DNA from: Williamsia sp. DF01-3
GTDB taxonomy: Bacteria; Actinomycetota; Actinomycetes; Mycobacteriales; Mycobacteriaceae
NCBI RefSeq assembly: GCF_023051145.1
Contig: NZ_JALKFS010000005.1
Coordinates: forward strand, 372,001 to 436,000
Direction of reading: 5' to 3'
DNA: 64,000 nt
The notes beneath the pieces were generated by a model, which was not told where the DNA came from, made no database searches, and was given only the letters and a program-made list of their open reading frames with translations. Position 1 is the stretch's first letter, and each line of letters begins with the position of its first letter. Below, one piece after another: positions 18,495 to 27,590 of this stretch. Both the position numbers and the translations under genes were made by a program.

Positions 18495-18528
18495 CTGTTC
18501 CGGGAACAGATCCCTTTAGGCTGGTGTT
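18495..18528 (+). promoter_or_regulatory. candidate SigH/SigR-type promoter and palindrome upstream of trxB
   Basis: CTGTTCCGGGAACAG (18495-18509) is a perfect 15-base palindrome. Its right half supplies GGAAC at 18503-18507, and GTT follows at 18526-18528 after 18 bases. GGAA(T/C)-N18-GTT is the promoter form recognised by the thiol-stress sigma factors SigH (mycobacteria) and SigR (Streptomyces), which control thioredoxin genes. The palindrome may also be a repressor site overlapping the -35 element. Confidence 0.55.
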
Positions 18529-18638
18529 GTCCATCGCGGGTGAAGAAAACGTCAAGGCTTCGCTGACAGCGGAGCCCACCGCCTCGCCCCGACAGGCCAC
18601 GAGCCCAGGTTGAACCACCGTAAGGAAGTAGAGCACCG

Positions 18639-19625
18639 ATGACCTCAGCAGGTACCGAGACCGTCCACGACGTGATCATCATCGGATCCGGACCGGCCGG
18701 ATACACAGCAGCCGTGTATGCCGCACGTGCCGAACTCTCTCCGGTGGTCTTCGAGGGCACCCAGTTCGGTGGTGCGTTGATGACCACCACCGAGGTGGAG
18801 AACTTCCCGGGATTCCAAAAGGGGATCCAGGGTCCCGAACTCATGGACGAGATGCGTGAGCAGGCCATTCGGTTCGGTGCTGATCTGCGCATGGAAGACG
18901 TGGATGCGGTCCGCCTCACCGGCGAGATCAAAGAGGTCGACGCCGGCGGCGAGACCCACCGGGCAAAGGCCGTCATCCTCGCCATGGGCGCCGCAGCCCG
19001 CTACCTCGACATTCCCGGCGAGCAGGATCTGCTCGGCCGAGGTGTGTCGGCGTGTGCCACCTGCGACGGCTTCTTCTTCCGTGACCAGGACATCGCCGTC
19101 ATCGGCGGCGGTGACTCCGCCATGGAGGAGGCGACCTTCCTCACCAAGTTCGCACGCAGCGTCACCGTCATCCATCGCCGCGAGGAGTTCCGTGCCTCAC
19201 GGATCATGCTCGAGCGGGCCCGCGCGAACGACAAGATCCGCTTCGTGACCAACGCGACCATCGGCCGCGTTCTCGGCGAGACGTCGGTCACCGGCCTGGA
19301 GCTGGTGGACACCGTCACCGGCGCCACCTCGCAGATCGATGCCACCGGCATGTTCGTGGCCATCGGCCACGACCCGCGCAGCGCGCTGGTCAAGGACCAG
19401 GTCGACCTCGATCCCGACGGCTACGTGCGGGTTCAGGGCCGTACCACGTATACCTCGCTGCCCGGCGTATTCGCTGCCGGTGACCTGGTGGACCACACCT
19501 ACCGGCAGGCCATCACGGCCGCCGGCTCCGGTTGTGCCGCCGCCATCGACGCCGAGCGTTGGCTGGCCGACCAGAACGACATCAGCCCGCTCGAGGTTCC
19601 CGAGGCAGCCGGCGTTCAGGCCTGA
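18639..19625 (+). CDS. trxB: thioredoxin-disulfide reductase
   Basis: A 328-residue FAD/NADPH flavoenzyme that reduces thioredoxin. The FAD-binding [16 protein letters not shown] is at the N-terminus. The redox pair is CATC at 139-142, and the NADPH-binding [12 protein letters not shown] follows. The C-terminal FAD motif is [10 protein letters not shown]. Length and motifs are typical of low-molecular-weight reductases. ATG 18639 is preceded by AAGGAAG. trxA begins 60 bases later, forming the thioredoxin operon, probably induced by thiol stress through the promoter at 18503-18528. Confidence 0.97.
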   Translation: MTSAGTETVHDVIIIGSGPAGYTAAVYAARAELSPVVFEGTQFGGALMTTTEVENFPGFQKGIQGPELMDEMREQAIRFGADLRMEDVDAVRLTGEIKEVDAGGETHRAKAVILAMGAAARYLDIPGEQDLLGRGVSACATCDGFFFRDQDIAVIGGGDSAMEEATFLTKFARSVTVIHRREEFRASRIMLERARANDKIRFVTNATIGRVLGETSVTGLELVDTVTGATSQIDATGMFVAIGHDPRSALVKDQVDLDPDGYVRVQGRTTYTSLPGVFAAGDLVDHTYRQAITAAGSGCAAAIDAERWLADQNDISPLEVPEAAGVQA

Positions 19626-19685
19626 CCGCTCGAACCGACCGGTTCGACCGAACCGGCCCCCACAAACGAACCAAAGGAGATCAAA

Positions 19686-20018
19686 ATGGGTGCAAACACC
19701 GTTGCAGTGACAGATGCCACATTCAAGGAGGAAGTGCTCGGTGCCGGCAAGCCGGTGCTGGTCGACTTCTGGGCCACCTGGTGCGGACCATGCAAGATGG
19801 TCGCTCCGGTGCTCGAGGAGATCGCCGGGGAGAACTCCGACAAGCTCACCGTCGCCAAGCTCGACGTTGACCAGAACCCAAATGTCGCAAGGGATTTCCA
19901 GATCATGTCGATCCCCACGATGATCCTCTTCGAAGATGGCAAGCCCACCAAGACCATCGTCGGGGCCAAGGGCAAGGCAGCGCTCCTCCGCGAACTCGAC
20001 GGGGTTCTCGGCAAGTAG
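19686..20018 (+). CDS. trxA: thioredoxin
   Basis: A 110-residue thioredoxin with the active site WCGPC at 32-36, the conserved FWATWCGPC context and the cis-proline motif MSIPTM. It passes electrons from TrxB to protein disulfides. A strong AAAGGAG precedes the ATG. It corresponds to M. tuberculosis TrxC (Rv3914) by position, directly after trxB and before cwlM. Confidence 0.97.
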   Translation: MGANTVAVTDATFKEEVLGAGKPVLVDFWATWCGPCKMVAPVLEEIAGENSDKLTVAKLDVDQNPNVARDFQIMSIPTMILFEDGKPTKTIVGAKGKAALLRELDGVLGK

Positions 20019-20047
20019 TCGTCCCTGATCAGCAGCCCCCTCGCCAG

Positions 20048-20100
20048 CGGTCACGTACCAGTACTGAGATGATTACGGTCATCAAATTGGTACGTGACCG
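20048..20100. repeat. 13-base inverted repeat between trxA and cwlM
   Basis: CGGTCACGTACCA (20048-20060) and TGGTACGTGACCG (20088-20100) are perfect complements separated by 27 bases. The position 30 bases after the trxA stop would suit a terminator, but no U-rich run follows. The long A+T-richer spacer also fits a two-site operator for a dimeric regulator of cwlM. Confidence 0.7.
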
Positions 20101-20227
20101 TATTGGCTCTGACGGTCGATTGCTGAGACACTCGTAGCTGACTCGGAGCCCTGCGCTCCGAAAACCACGCCGAGCGCGGTACCGCTGTGCCGCCGACGCC
20201 CGAGTTGACGCCAGAAGGGAAGGCCCC

Positions 20228-21409
20228 GTGACGCCGTTGTTCCGGTTGGGAGATCACGGCTCGGCTGTGGCCGAAATTCGTGGCATTCTCACCGGACAAG
20301 GTCTGCTGAACGACGCCCCCTCACCGGCCGGCCGGCTGGTCGATCCGAACGGCTGGGCACAACCCGAAGCCGTCTTCGACCTCGCAACCGACCACGCGGT
20401 CCGGGCATTTCAGCAGCAACGTGGTCTGATCGTCGACGGTGTTGTCGGGCCCGCGACATTCCGTGCCCTCCGCGAGGCGTCGTACCGCCTCGGTGCACGA
20501 GTGCTCTCGTACCAACTCTCCGCTCCCATGCACGGCGACGACGTCGCCACTCTGCAGGCGCGCCTGCAGAACCTCGGCTACTACACCGGATTGGTCGACG
20601 GGTTCTTCGGTGCGGACACGTACAACGCGCTGTGCAGCTACCAGTCCGAGTTCGGGCTCAGTTCAGACGGCATCTGCGGGCCTGCGACCCTTCGTTCCCT
20701 CGAACTGCTGGGTACACGTGTCACCGGTGGATCACCGCACGCGATCCGCGAAGAAGAACACGTCCGCCGACTCGGTCCCCAACTCTCCGGCAAGCGGATC
20801 GTCATCGACCCGGGTTCCGGCGGATCTCACCCCGGCACCGACCCGGCAACGGCAAAGATCGAAGAAGAGATCCTGTGGGACCTCGCCCGCAGGCTCGAAG
20901 GCAGAATGATCGCCGCCGGCATGGAGACCTTCTTCTCGCGCGCCCAAGGCGAGGACCCCACCGATGAGGAGCGCGCCGAGACCGCCAACGCGATCGGTGC
21001 CGATCTACTTCTCGCGCTACGGTGCGCCCACTATCCGAACGACCGCGCCAGTGGCGTCGCGACGTTCTATTTCGGTACGCCACACGGCTCTTCGTCCACC
21101 ATTGGCCGATCGCTCGCCGGGTTCATCCAGCGTGAGATCGTCGCCCGCACCCATCTGCGCGACTGCCGGTGGCACGAGCGCACGTGGGACATCATGCGGC
21201 GCACACGAATGCCTGCCGTGCAGCTCGACGTCGGCTATATCAGCAACCTCCACGATGCGACCGAGCTGAGTGACCCGGCGGTACGCGACACCATCGCCGA
21301 GGCCATCTTGGTCGCCGTGAAGCGGTTGTACCTACTTGGGCGCGATGATCAGCCGACCGGCACCTACACCTTCGCCGAGTTGCTCGCCTCAGAGGAACTC
21401 GCCCGCTGA
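20228..21409 (+). CDS. cwlM: CwlM, catalytically altered amidase-like regulator of peptidoglycan synthesis
   Basis: A 393-residue protein with two peptidoglycan-binding-1 repeats (about 5-75 and 90-155) and an amidase_3 domain (about 185-375). There is no signal peptide. In mycobacteria CwlM stays in the cytoplasm, is phosphorylated by PknB and then activates MurA, the first enzyme of peptidoglycan synthesis. Catalytic residues are replaced: DPGSGG instead of DPGHGG, RCAHYPND where enzymes have SIHAN, and LDVGYISN where enzymes have ELGF. This supports a regulatory role. The GTG start at 20228 has a purine-rich Shine-Dalgarno. The gene order trxB-trxA-cwlM matches Rv3913-Rv3915. Confidence 0.93.
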   Translation: MTPLFRLGDHGSAVAEIRGILTGQGLLNDAPSPAGRLVDPNGWAQPEAVFDLATDHAVRAFQQQRGLIVDGVVGPATFRALREASYRLGARVLSYQLSAPMHGDDVATLQARLQNLGYYTGLVDGFFGADTYNALCSYQSEFGLSSDGICGPATLRSLELLGTRVTGGSPHAIREEEHVRRLGPQLSGKRIVIDPGSGGSHPGTDPATAKIEEEILWDLARRLEGRMIAAGMETFFSRAQGEDPTDEERAETANAIGADLLLALRCAHYPNDRASGVATFYFGTPHGSSSTIGRSLAGFIQREIVARTHLRDCRWHERTWDIMRRTRMPAVQLDVGYISNLHDATELSDPAVRDTIAEAILVAVKRLYLLGRDDQPTGTYTFAELLASEELAR

Positions 21410-21488
21410 CCGCTCGCCGGTGACCGCGTCTGGCGGTTGAACGCACGACGTCGCCTGGTTCGGATACCTCGCACGCACCCCTGACTGG

Positions 21489-22202
21489 CTACTGCTCGGT
21501 CCCCCGTCGCAGTCCGGCCTTCTGACCGACCGGTACTGCCGTCCGCTCGCGCCCCGCAACGTCAATGGCTGCCATCACGACAAGTTTCTCGAGCGCACTT
21601 TCCACGCCGGCCTTCCAGCCGAGATCGTCATCGAGTTCCAAACGCAGTCGCGGGTATCGGTGGTGAGCCGACACGACGTCGAACCCTGCACCTTTGAGGA
21701 AGTGCGCGTCGATCATGCAATGCGGACAGATCGATTCTTGATCGGGTTCCTCCACCGATGTGGTGTGCGCCGACCGGACGATTCCGAACGACTCGATCGC
21801 CCGGACGCCACGACGGGTGAGATCGCCGACGACGGCGGTGGCCAATTCGTCGGCCGTGCCGTCAAAGCCCGGGTCGACCCAGAGCGACGTCAGGATCACT
21901 GCGTCAGCCGACACCGGGGAAGTGGGGAACATCAACGAACGCGGCACGCTGCGTGGGGGACCGTAGAAGGCCGCCCCGACCACTTTGCCGGTATGGGTGT
22001 TGATCGCGAGTTGTCCGCACGTGCCCCACTCGAGGAGCATCATCGACACCCAGGCTTCTTTGTCGAACTCGCTGTCGAACTCTCCGCCGCCTGGATTCGC
22101 GGGAATGAGCTCTGGATCCATCTCCCAGAAGACACACCGACGAGTGTGCGTGGACAGTGACTCGAATCCGTCCATGGTGAGCGGCGTTATCGTTACCGAC
22201 AC
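21489..22202 (-). CDS. GNAT-like acetyltransferase family protein (Rv3916c-like)
   Basis: A 237-residue protein resembling Rv3916c, which has the same place between cwlM and parB. LTMDGFESLSTHTRRCVFWE at the start and SLWVDPGFDGTADEL in the middle fit the divergent GNAT-type family; a CPHC motif sits near residue 155. Whether it is an active acetyltransferase and what it modifies is unknown. GTG 22202 is preferred because AGGAGG lies ten bases upstream; the longer frame to 22337 has no ribosome-binding site. Its constant position next to parB in this order is the only hint about role. Confidence 0.78.
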   Translation of the reverse strand: MSVTITPLTMDGFESLSTHTRRCVFWEMDPELIPANPGGGEFDSEFDKEAWVSMMLLEWGTCGQLAINTHTGKVVGAAFYGPPRSVPRSLMFPTSPVSADAVILTSLWVDPGFDGTADELATAVVGDLTRRGVRAIESFGIVRSAHTTSVEEPDQESICPHCMIDAHFLKGAGFDVVSAHHRYPRLRLELDDDLGWKAGVESALEKLVVMAAIDVAGRERTAVPVGQKAGLRRGTEQ

Positions 22203-22364
22203 GGCCCCGCCGCCTCCTGAACACACCTGATTGGAACGAATTCTGCCCTGAACGCTTTCCAGTTTAAGTGATGATCGGTGATCGGTTGAGATGAGCCGCG
22301 CAGATTCCGAAAGACCATGTGCAACAGCGAGTTCCACGTTCTCCGAGCACCTCGTGACGGGGCT

Positions 22365-22379
22365 ACGTCACAGTGACGT
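22365..22379. promoter_or_regulatory. perfect 15-base palindrome between parB and the Rv3916c-like gene
   Basis: ACGTCACAGTGACGT reads as two complementary 7-base arms around a central A. It lies 44 bases beyond the parB stop and about 160 bases upstream of the acetyltransferase start. It is a plausible operator for a dimeric regulator, but nothing in the sequence identifies that regulator. Confidence 0.45.
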
Positions 22380-22422
22380 TTCATCCCGACACTGGGGTAC
22401 TCGGAAATTCGCGGCTCAAATC

Positions 22423-23508
22423 TCATCTTTGCGCGATGATCTCCACGAGTCGTTCGAGGTCGCCGACCGACCCGAATTCGACGGTGATCTTGCCTTTGCG
22501 CTTGCCCATCGCGACCGTCACGCGCGTATCCAACTTGTCTGACAGGCGCTCGGCGACGTCTTGGAGCCCGGGCATCTGCATCGGTTTGCGTTTCTGCTGA
22601 GCTGGAGCAGCCGGTCCATCGCCTCGGTTGGCAAGATGCACCGCCTCCTCGGTGGCTCGCACCGACATACCCTCGGCCACGATTCGTGCGGCGAGTGCTT
22701 CCTGTGCGGCTGAATCCGCTTCAAGCGCGAGTAGTGCACGTGCGTGTCCGGCCGACAGAACGCCGGCTGCGACACGTCGTTGCACGGGAATCGGCAGCCG
22801 CAGCAAACGGATCATGTTCGTGACCACAGGACGCGACCGACCGAGACGAGTTGCCAGCTCCTCGTGTGTCACCCCGAACTCCTCGAGCAGCTGCTGGTAC
22901 GCGGCCGCTTCTTCCAACGGATTGAGCTGCACCCGGTGGATGTTCTCCAGGAGCGCATCGCGCAACATGTCACCGTCGGCGGTCTCGCGAACGATCGCGG
23001 GAATCGTCTCGAGCCCGGCTTCCTGACTCGCTCGCCAGCGACGCTCGCCCATGACGAGTTGGTACTCGGCACCGCCATCTGGTTCCGTCAGGCGGCGTAC
23101 GACGATGGGCTGCATCAATCCGAATTCGCGGATCGAGTGCACGAGTTCGGCGAGCGCCTCTTCGTCGAACGCTGTACGCGGCTGCTGCGGGTTCGGCTGA
23201 ATCAGAGCCGGGGGGATCTCGCGGTAGATGGCACCCACCGTGTCATCCACACCACGCGGATCCGTCACGGTCGGGGGAGTGGGTACCGGAGAAGTGGCGG
23301 ATTCCGACGAGGTGATGGATTCCTTCGACGGGCCGAACACGGCGTCCGACGCCGCGGAACCCATCCGGGGGCCCTCGGTGGGCCCGGTCGGGATGAGTGC
23401 CGCCAGGCCTCGCCCGAGGCCACCCTTGCGCTGTGGTGCCTTTGGCTTGCCGCCCGCGGTCTTGGCCGGAGTTTTCGAAGGGCCGATGGCCTGCTCTGAC
23501 TCGGTCAC
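22423..23508 (-). CDS. parB: chromosome partitioning protein ParB
   Basis: A 361-residue ParB. A low-complexity N-terminus (about 1-95) includes the ParA-contacting [14 protein letters not shown]. The ParB/Srx CTPase domain follows (about 96-190) with [14 protein letters not shown] and the C-box GERRWRASQ. Next is the helix-turn-helix parS-binding domain and a C-terminal dimerisation domain. It loads on parS, spreads as a clamp and condenses the origin. The start is GTG 23508, overlapping the parA stop by one base (TAGTG), so the two are coupled. Three parS sites lie within 1.7 kb. Confidence 0.96.
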   Translation of the reverse strand: MTESEQAIGPSKTPAKTAGGKPKAPQRKGGLGRGLAALIPTGPTEGPRMGSAASDAVFGPSKESITSSESATSPVPTPPTVTDPRGVDDTVGAIYREIPPALIQPNPQQPRTAFDEEALAELVHSIREFGLMQPIVVRRLTEPDGGAEYQLVMGERRWRASQEAGLETIPAIVRETADGDMLRDALLENIHRVQLNPLEEAAAYQQLLEEFGVTHEELATRLGRSRPVVTNMIRLLRLPIPVQRRVAAGVLSAGHARALLALEADSAAQEALAARIVAEGMSVRATEEAVHLANRGDGPAAPAQQKRKPMQMPGLQDVAERLSDKLDTRVTVAMGKRKGKITVEFGSVGDLERLVEIIAQR

Positions 23509-24524
23509 TACCGGTTCTCCTCTTCTCGATCTGACCGCAACGCCAACTCGCGGCCAGCATCCAAATAACTCATGGCTCCACGTGAACCCGGGTCGTACTC
23601 GATGATGGTGGTGCCGTAGCCCGGCGCTTCAGAGACCTTGACGCTGCGTGGAATGACCGTGTTGAGCACACGGTCGCCGAAGTGCTCACGCACGCTCTCG
23701 GCGACCTGGTCGGCCAGCTTCGTGCGGCCGTCGTACATCGTCAGCACCACGGTGGACACATGGAGGTTCGGGTTGAGGTGCGCCTGCACGAGGTTGATGT
23801 TCGACAACAACTGGCTCACACCCTCGAGGGCGTAGTACTCACACTGGATCGGGATCATCACTTCTCTCGCCGCGACCATCGCATTGATGGTCAACAGTCC
23901 CAGTGATGGCGGGCAATCGATCAGCACGAAGTCGAAGTCGTACCGGTCGAGAGTTTCTTGATCGAGTGCGTTCCGCAGCCGGTTCTCCCGCGCGACCATC
24001 GACACCAGTTCGATCTCGGCGCCGGCCAGATCGAGTGTTGCCGGCACACAGAACAGCCGCTCGTTCGAAGAGCTCTGGACAATCGTGTCGGCAAAACTCA
24101 CTTCACCGATGAGGAGTTCGTACACGGACGGGATCCCCGACCGGTGGTCGACACCGAGGGCTGTACTCGCGTTGCCCTGAGGGTCGAGGTCGATCACGAG
24201 GACGCGAAGCTGATGCACCGCCAGTGCCGCGGCCATGTTCACGGCGGTGGTCGTCTTGCCCACTCCACCCTTTTGATTGGCGATAGTGATGATCCGGGTG
24301 TGCTTGGGCCGGGGGAGTGCACCCGAGCCTCCGGGCGTCAATACGCGGCTGGCTCGTTCAGCAGCAGCCGCAATCGGGGTGTCCAGCGGGGACTCCTTGC
24401 GGAATGTGGATGTGGTCTCGTACGCGCTGGTTTCACGTGAAACTGTTTCACGTGAAACGTGCGATTCGTTGGACACGCTTGGGCTCCTTCGGCTACGCCT
24501 GCTGAACATTCTGCGCTCTGTCAC
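23508..24524 (-). CDS. parA: chromosome partitioning ATPase ParA
   Basis: A 338-residue ParA/Soj ATPase. The deviant Walker [15 protein letters not shown] is near residue 80, and [10 protein letters not shown] and [12 protein letters not shown] follow. ParA moves origin-ParB complexes toward the pole. GTG 24524 overlaps the rsmG stop (GTGA) and was chosen for that reason; the frame continues to 24719 inside rsmG. The first ~75 residues are variable, and residues [12 protein letters not shown] in it are encoded by two parS sites, so the DNA sequence rather than the protein seems to be selected there. Confidence 0.95.
   Translation of the reverse strand: MTERRMFSRRSRRSPSVSNESHVSRETVSRETSAYETTSTFRKESPLDTPIAAAAERASRVLTPGGSGALPRPKHTRIITIANQKGGVGKTTTAVNMAAALAVHQLRVLVIDLDPQGNASTALGVDHRSGIPSVYELLIGEVSFADTIVQSSSNERLFCVPATLDLAGAEIELVSMVARENRLRNALDQETLDRYDFDFVLIDCPPSLGLLTINAMVAAREVMIPIQCEYYALEGVSQLLSNINLVQAHLNPNLHVSTVVLTMYDGRTKLADQVAESVREHFGDRVLNTVIPRSVKVSEAPGYGTTIIEYDPGSRGAMSYLDAGRELALRSDREEENR
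24430..24458. promoter_or_regulatory. two tandem parS sites inside the 5' end of parA
   Basis: GTTTCACGTGAAAC occurs at 24430-24443 and again at 24445-24458, separated by one T. This 14-base palindrome is the core of the actinobacterial parS consensus, the loading site for ParB. Both copies are perfect and lie about 4 kb from dnaA. Confidence 0.95.
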
Positions 24525-25225
24525 CGACGACCACCAACCCGCGCGCCAGAGACGACCGTCGTGGGGGTGGGGAGTAGTCCTGTCCCGCACACCTCTACCC
24601 GCAGTCTCGCGAGACCGATGCGGTTCAGGGTGCCTTGGTGGGTGGCGATTTCGTCGGCGGCGGAAGATCCCTTGACAGCCAAGAGCCGGCCGCCGGGACG
24701 GAGCAGGGGAGTGCACCACTTGCCGAGACGATCCAGCGGGGCTACGGCGCGCGAAGTCGCAACGTCGGAATCACCCACCGCCTTGCGCACCAACTTCTCC
24801 TCGGCCCGTCCGCGAACAACCTTCACGTCCAGTTCCAGCGCTGCGACAACCTCGTCGAGGAATGTCGCCCGGCGCAGCAGCGGTTCTACGAGGGTCACTC
24901 GCAGCGACGGTTTGGCGATGGCAATAGCGATGCCGGGTAGACCCGCGCCACTGCCAATGTCGACCACTGTCTCCCCATCGGCAATCAGCTGTGCAACCAC
25001 AGCACAGTTCAGAATGTGGCGCGCCCAGAGTCGGTCAACTTCGCGGGGCCCGATCAGTCCACGTTCAACCCCGGCGTTCGCCAGCATGTCCCAGTAGGTC
25101 TCTGCCTTACCCAGTTGGTCGCCGAACACCGTTGCTGCGGCTCGCTGCAACTGCTCGCCGTTCTCGGCAGAAAATTCTGCGGTCACCCGCGCCTCCGTTT
25201 CACGTGAAACAACTTCCCCACACAT
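24521..25225 (-). CDS. rsmG: 16S rRNA (guanine-527-N7)-methyltransferase RsmG
   Basis: A 234-residue class I SAM-dependent methyltransferase that modifies 16S rRNA near the streptomycin-binding site. The SAM motif [16 protein letters not shown] is followed by [11 protein letters not shown] and [14 protein letters not shown], typical of GidB/RsmG. ATG 25225 gives an N-terminus containing VSRETEA, encoded by the third parS site. GTG 25189 has a better-placed GGAGG and gives a start like that of the shorter M. tuberculosis protein, so the true start may be there. It overlaps parA by four bases and forms the rsmG-parA-parB group. Confidence 0.93.
   Translation of the reverse strand: MCGEVVSRETEARVTAEFSAENGEQLQRAAATVFGDQLGKAETYWDMLANAGVERGLIGPREVDRLWARHILNCAVVAQLIADGETVVDIGSGAGLPGIAIAIAKPSLRVTLVEPLLRRATFLDEVVAALELDVKVVRGRAEEKLVRKAVGDSDVATSRAVAPLDRLGKWCTPLLRPGGRLLAVKGSSAADEIATHQGTLNRIGLARLRVEVCGTGLLPTPTTVVSGARVGGRR
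25197..25210. promoter_or_regulatory. parS site at the 5' end of rsmG
   Basis: A third perfect GTTTCACGTGAAAC, 739 bases from the tandem pair. It falls in the first codons of rsmG if ATG 25225 is used, or just upstream if GTG 25189 is used. Confidence 0.95.
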
Positions 25226-25285
25226 CCTCTCGCGCCACCTACGAACCGACCAAACGACATCGGTGTAATTCGGACCCGAGAAAGC

Positions 25286-25319
25286 AGTGGGCCCCCGGCG
25301 GATTCGCCGGGGGCCCACT
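25286..25319 (-). terminator. perfect 15-base-pair hairpin after khpB
   Basis: AGTGGGCCCCCGGCG and CGCCGGGGGCCCACT are perfect complements around a GATT loop. The hairpin begins 12 bases after the khpB stop on the minus strand. There is no clear U-tract, which is common among actinobacterial terminators. It would separate the rpmH-to-khpB group from rsmG-parA-parB. Confidence 0.85.
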
Positions 25320-25331
25320 TCTAGGTTTCGA

Positions 25332-25946
25332 TCAGGACTTCAAGACAACAACCCGACGATTGGGTTCAGCCCCTTCGCTCTCGGAGTAGACGCCACTGAC
25401 AGCGGCAACCGCATCGTGAACGATCTTGCGCTCGAACGGAGACATCGGGTCGAGCGTCTCGCGCTCGCCGGTTTCCAGCACACGTTCAGCGACCTCGCCA
25501 CCGAGCCGAGCAAGACGCTCCCGGCGATCAGCCCGCCACCGTGCGACATCAAGCATGAGACGGCTACGGTCACCCGTGGTGCGCTGCACCGCCAGACGGG
25601 TCAACTCCTGCAACGCGTCGAGAATCTCGCCGTTCTTTCCGACGAGCTTCACCAGATCCGCTCCACCGTCGATGCTCACCACTGCGCGGTCACCGTCTAC
25701 GTCCAGATCGATGTCGCCATCGAAGTCGAGAACATCGAGCAACTGCTCGAGGTAGTCGCCCGCGATCTCGCCCTCTTCGACCAGACGCTCTTCGTCAGTC
25801 ATGTCTGAATCTCTGGTGGTGTCGTCATCGGACACCGACTCTTCCGACACGGGATCTTCGGACACGGACTCCTCGGACACATGGTCCTCGGACGCCGGCT
25901 GATCGACCAGATCGTCGACAGCAACGTCCTTCGTCTCTGCACTCAT
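25332..25946 (-). CDS. khpB: RNA-binding protein KhpB (Jag)
   Basis: A 204-residue protein with an acidic N-terminal arm (about 1-60), a KH domain (about 65-140, GxxG loop as VGKNGEIL) and an R3H domain (about 145-204, with the RxxxH pattern in ERKIVHDAV). KhpB proteins bind RNA, usually with KhpA, and influence cell elongation and division. The arm contains near-repeats of [13 protein letters not shown] 25946 is chosen for its GAGGG upstream; the ATG at 25967 is an alternative. It follows yidC by 47 bases, as in Rv3920c-Rv3921c. Confidence 0.92.
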   Translation of the reverse strand: MSAETKDVAVDDLVDQPASEDHVSEESVSEDPVSEESVSDDDTTRDSDMTDEERLVEEGEIAGDYLEQLLDVLDFDGDIDLDVDGDRAVVSIDGGADLVKLVGKNGEILDALQELTRLAVQRTTGDRSRLMLDVARWRADRRERLARLGGEVAERVLETGERETLDPMSPFERKIVHDAVAAVSGVYSESEGAEPNRRVVVLKS

Positions 25947-25993
25947 CGAACTACCCTCGCTTTGCACTCTTTCGGGAACCGACCGCTCATGGG

Positions 25994-27226
25994 TCAGCGC
26001 CTCTTTTTACGACGTTGTTGGTTGCCACCGCGTTGACCGCCCGGCCCGGAGGCCGGCCGTCCCGACGCCGGCTTCTTCGCACCGTTTGATCCGGGGGAGC
26101 CGCCGGCGTTCGGGGTACCGCCCTTGGGTGAACCGCTCTTGGTCTTGTCCGCACCCGAAGCGGTCGCACCGTTGGACGAGGTCTTCGACAGGTCCACCTC
26201 ATCGTCGGTCGACGCGTCCTTCGACATGCTCACGGCTGCGCCTTTATCGCCTGCGGCGTCGGTCTTCGACTTGCCTGCCGGCTTCGCACCGGGCTTCGGC
26301 TTGGACGACACCGCCGGCTTCGCACCGGGCTTGGGTGCGTTGTTCGACCGCTTCTCGAGCTTGGCAGCCTTTTCGGCTTCCTCTTCCTTCTCGATGTTGC
26401 CGAACACAACGTGCTGCTGAACGTAGGTCCACAAGTTGTTCGAGACCCAGTACAGAAGAATGGCGACCGGGAAGAATGCGCCCGACACCAGGATGCCCAG
26501 CGGGAAGACGTAGAGCGCGAGGTTGTTCATGATGCGCGTCTGTGGATTCTCCATCGCCGCCGCACTCTGTCGGGCGACTGACGCACGAGAGTTCATGTGC
26601 GTCGCAATGGAGGAGATGATCACCAGAGGGATCACCAAGATGATGATGTTCAGACGCGTGAAGTCGATGGACCCGTCAGCGCTGAACGCCACCCATTCCG
26701 AGGTGGGCTGAATGATGTACGACGAGAGCGGCACACCGAACAACCGCGCGTCGAGGAAATTCTGGACCTGGTCGACGTTGAAGATGTAGTTGCCGTACGA
26801 CCGTGTCTCCTCGGCCGTCATGCCCAGCTGGCCGAAGCCCGTGCCCATCCGGTTGAACGAACGCAGCACGTGGAACAGACCGATGAACACCGGGATCTGC
26901 GCCAGCATCGGCAGACATCCGAGCAGGGGATTGAACCCGTGCTCCTTCTGGAGCTTCTGCATCTCCTCGGTCATCTTGACCCGGTCTTTGCCGTACTTCT
27001 TGCGGATCGCCTGCATCTGCGGCTGGATCTCTTGCATCTTCCGCGTGGTGCGAATCTGCTTCACAAACGGCTTGTAGAGGATCGCGCGCAAGGTGAAGAC
27101 AAGGAAGACAACCGACAGGGCCCAGGCGATGCCGGACCCGCCTGGGGAGTCGGGGAGAACGTGGCTGAACAGCCAGTACCACACCCACATGATCGCCGAG
27201 ACCGGCCAATAGATGAAATCGAGCAC
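25994..27226 (-). CDS. yidC: membrane protein insertase YidC
   Basis: A 410-residue YidC/Oxa1 insertase, short Gram-positive type without the large periplasmic domain. Five helices lie in the first ~300 residues, with the cytoplasmic loop [20 protein letters not shown] and the hydrophilic-groove helices around [20 protein letters not shown]. The last ~110 residues are Ala/Lys/Gly-rich and end in a strongly basic [15 protein letters not shown], which probably binds ribosomes. The start is GTG 27226, four bases after the yidD stop. Confidence 0.95.
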   Translation of the reverse strand: MLDFIYWPVSAIMWVWYWLFSHVLPDSPGGSGIAWALSVVFLVFTLRAILYKPFVKQIRTTRKMQEIQPQMQAIRKKYGKDRVKMTEEMQKLQKEHGFNPLLGCLPMLAQIPVFIGLFHVLRSFNRMGTGFGQLGMTAEETRSYGNYIFNVDQVQNFLDARLFGVPLSSYIIQPTSEWVAFSADGSIDFTRLNIIILVIPLVIISSIATHMNSRASVARQSAAAMENPQTRIMNNLALYVFPLGILVSGAFFPVAILLYWVSNNLWTYVQQHVVFGNIEKEEEAEKAAKLEKRSNNAPKPGAKPAVSSKPKPGAKPAGKSKTDAAGDKGAAVSMSKDASTDDEVDLSKTSSNGATASGADKTKSGSPKGGTPNAGGSPGSNGAKKPASGRPASGPGGQRGGNQQRRKKRR

Positions 27227-27230
27227 GTCG

Positions 27231-27590
27231 TCAGTTCCTCACTGTTACAGCAGATTCCGGCTCACAGGCCGAGGGTTCATCAGGATTGGGTTCCGTCGGC
27301 GACGACATATGGCCGCGCCGCTCGGGAATCGGGTCGTAACCCGGCTTGTGCCAGGGACCGCATTTGAGCAGCCGGACCACCGACAGCCAGCCGCCGTACA
27401 GCACCCCGTATTCGGTGAGCGCCTCGACCGCATACGTACTGCAGGAGGGCTCGAACCGGCACGTCGGCATCCGCATGGGGGAGATCCACGTGCGGTAGAG
27501 CTCGATCAAGAAGATGACGGCGCGTCGTGGCCAGGTCCGCGCGCCCATACCTGAGCGGACTTCCTGATCGGACGACACCGACTGTGACAT
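27231..27590 (-). CDS. yidD: membrane protein insertion efficiency factor YidD
   Basis: A 119-residue member of the YidD (DUF37) family, marked by an N-terminal amphipathic helix with [20 protein letters not shown] and the cysteine motif [15 protein letters not shown]. YidD assists YidC in inserting inner-membrane proteins. ATG 27590 shares its A with the rnpA stop (TGATG). The C-terminal ~35 residues, rich in Glu and Pro, are outside the family core. Confidence 0.92.
   Translation of the reverse strand: MSQSVSSDQEVRSGMGARTWPRRAVIFLIELYRTWISPMRMPTCRFEPSCSTYAVEALTEYGVLYGGWLSVVRLLKCGPWHKPGYDPIPERRGHMSSPTEPNPDEPSACEPESAVTVRN

Noticed and set aside
23575-23588. Degenerate fourth parS (GCTCCACGTGAACC) in parA
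   Set aside because: Three mismatches out of 14 and within ordinary coding sequence; probably chance.
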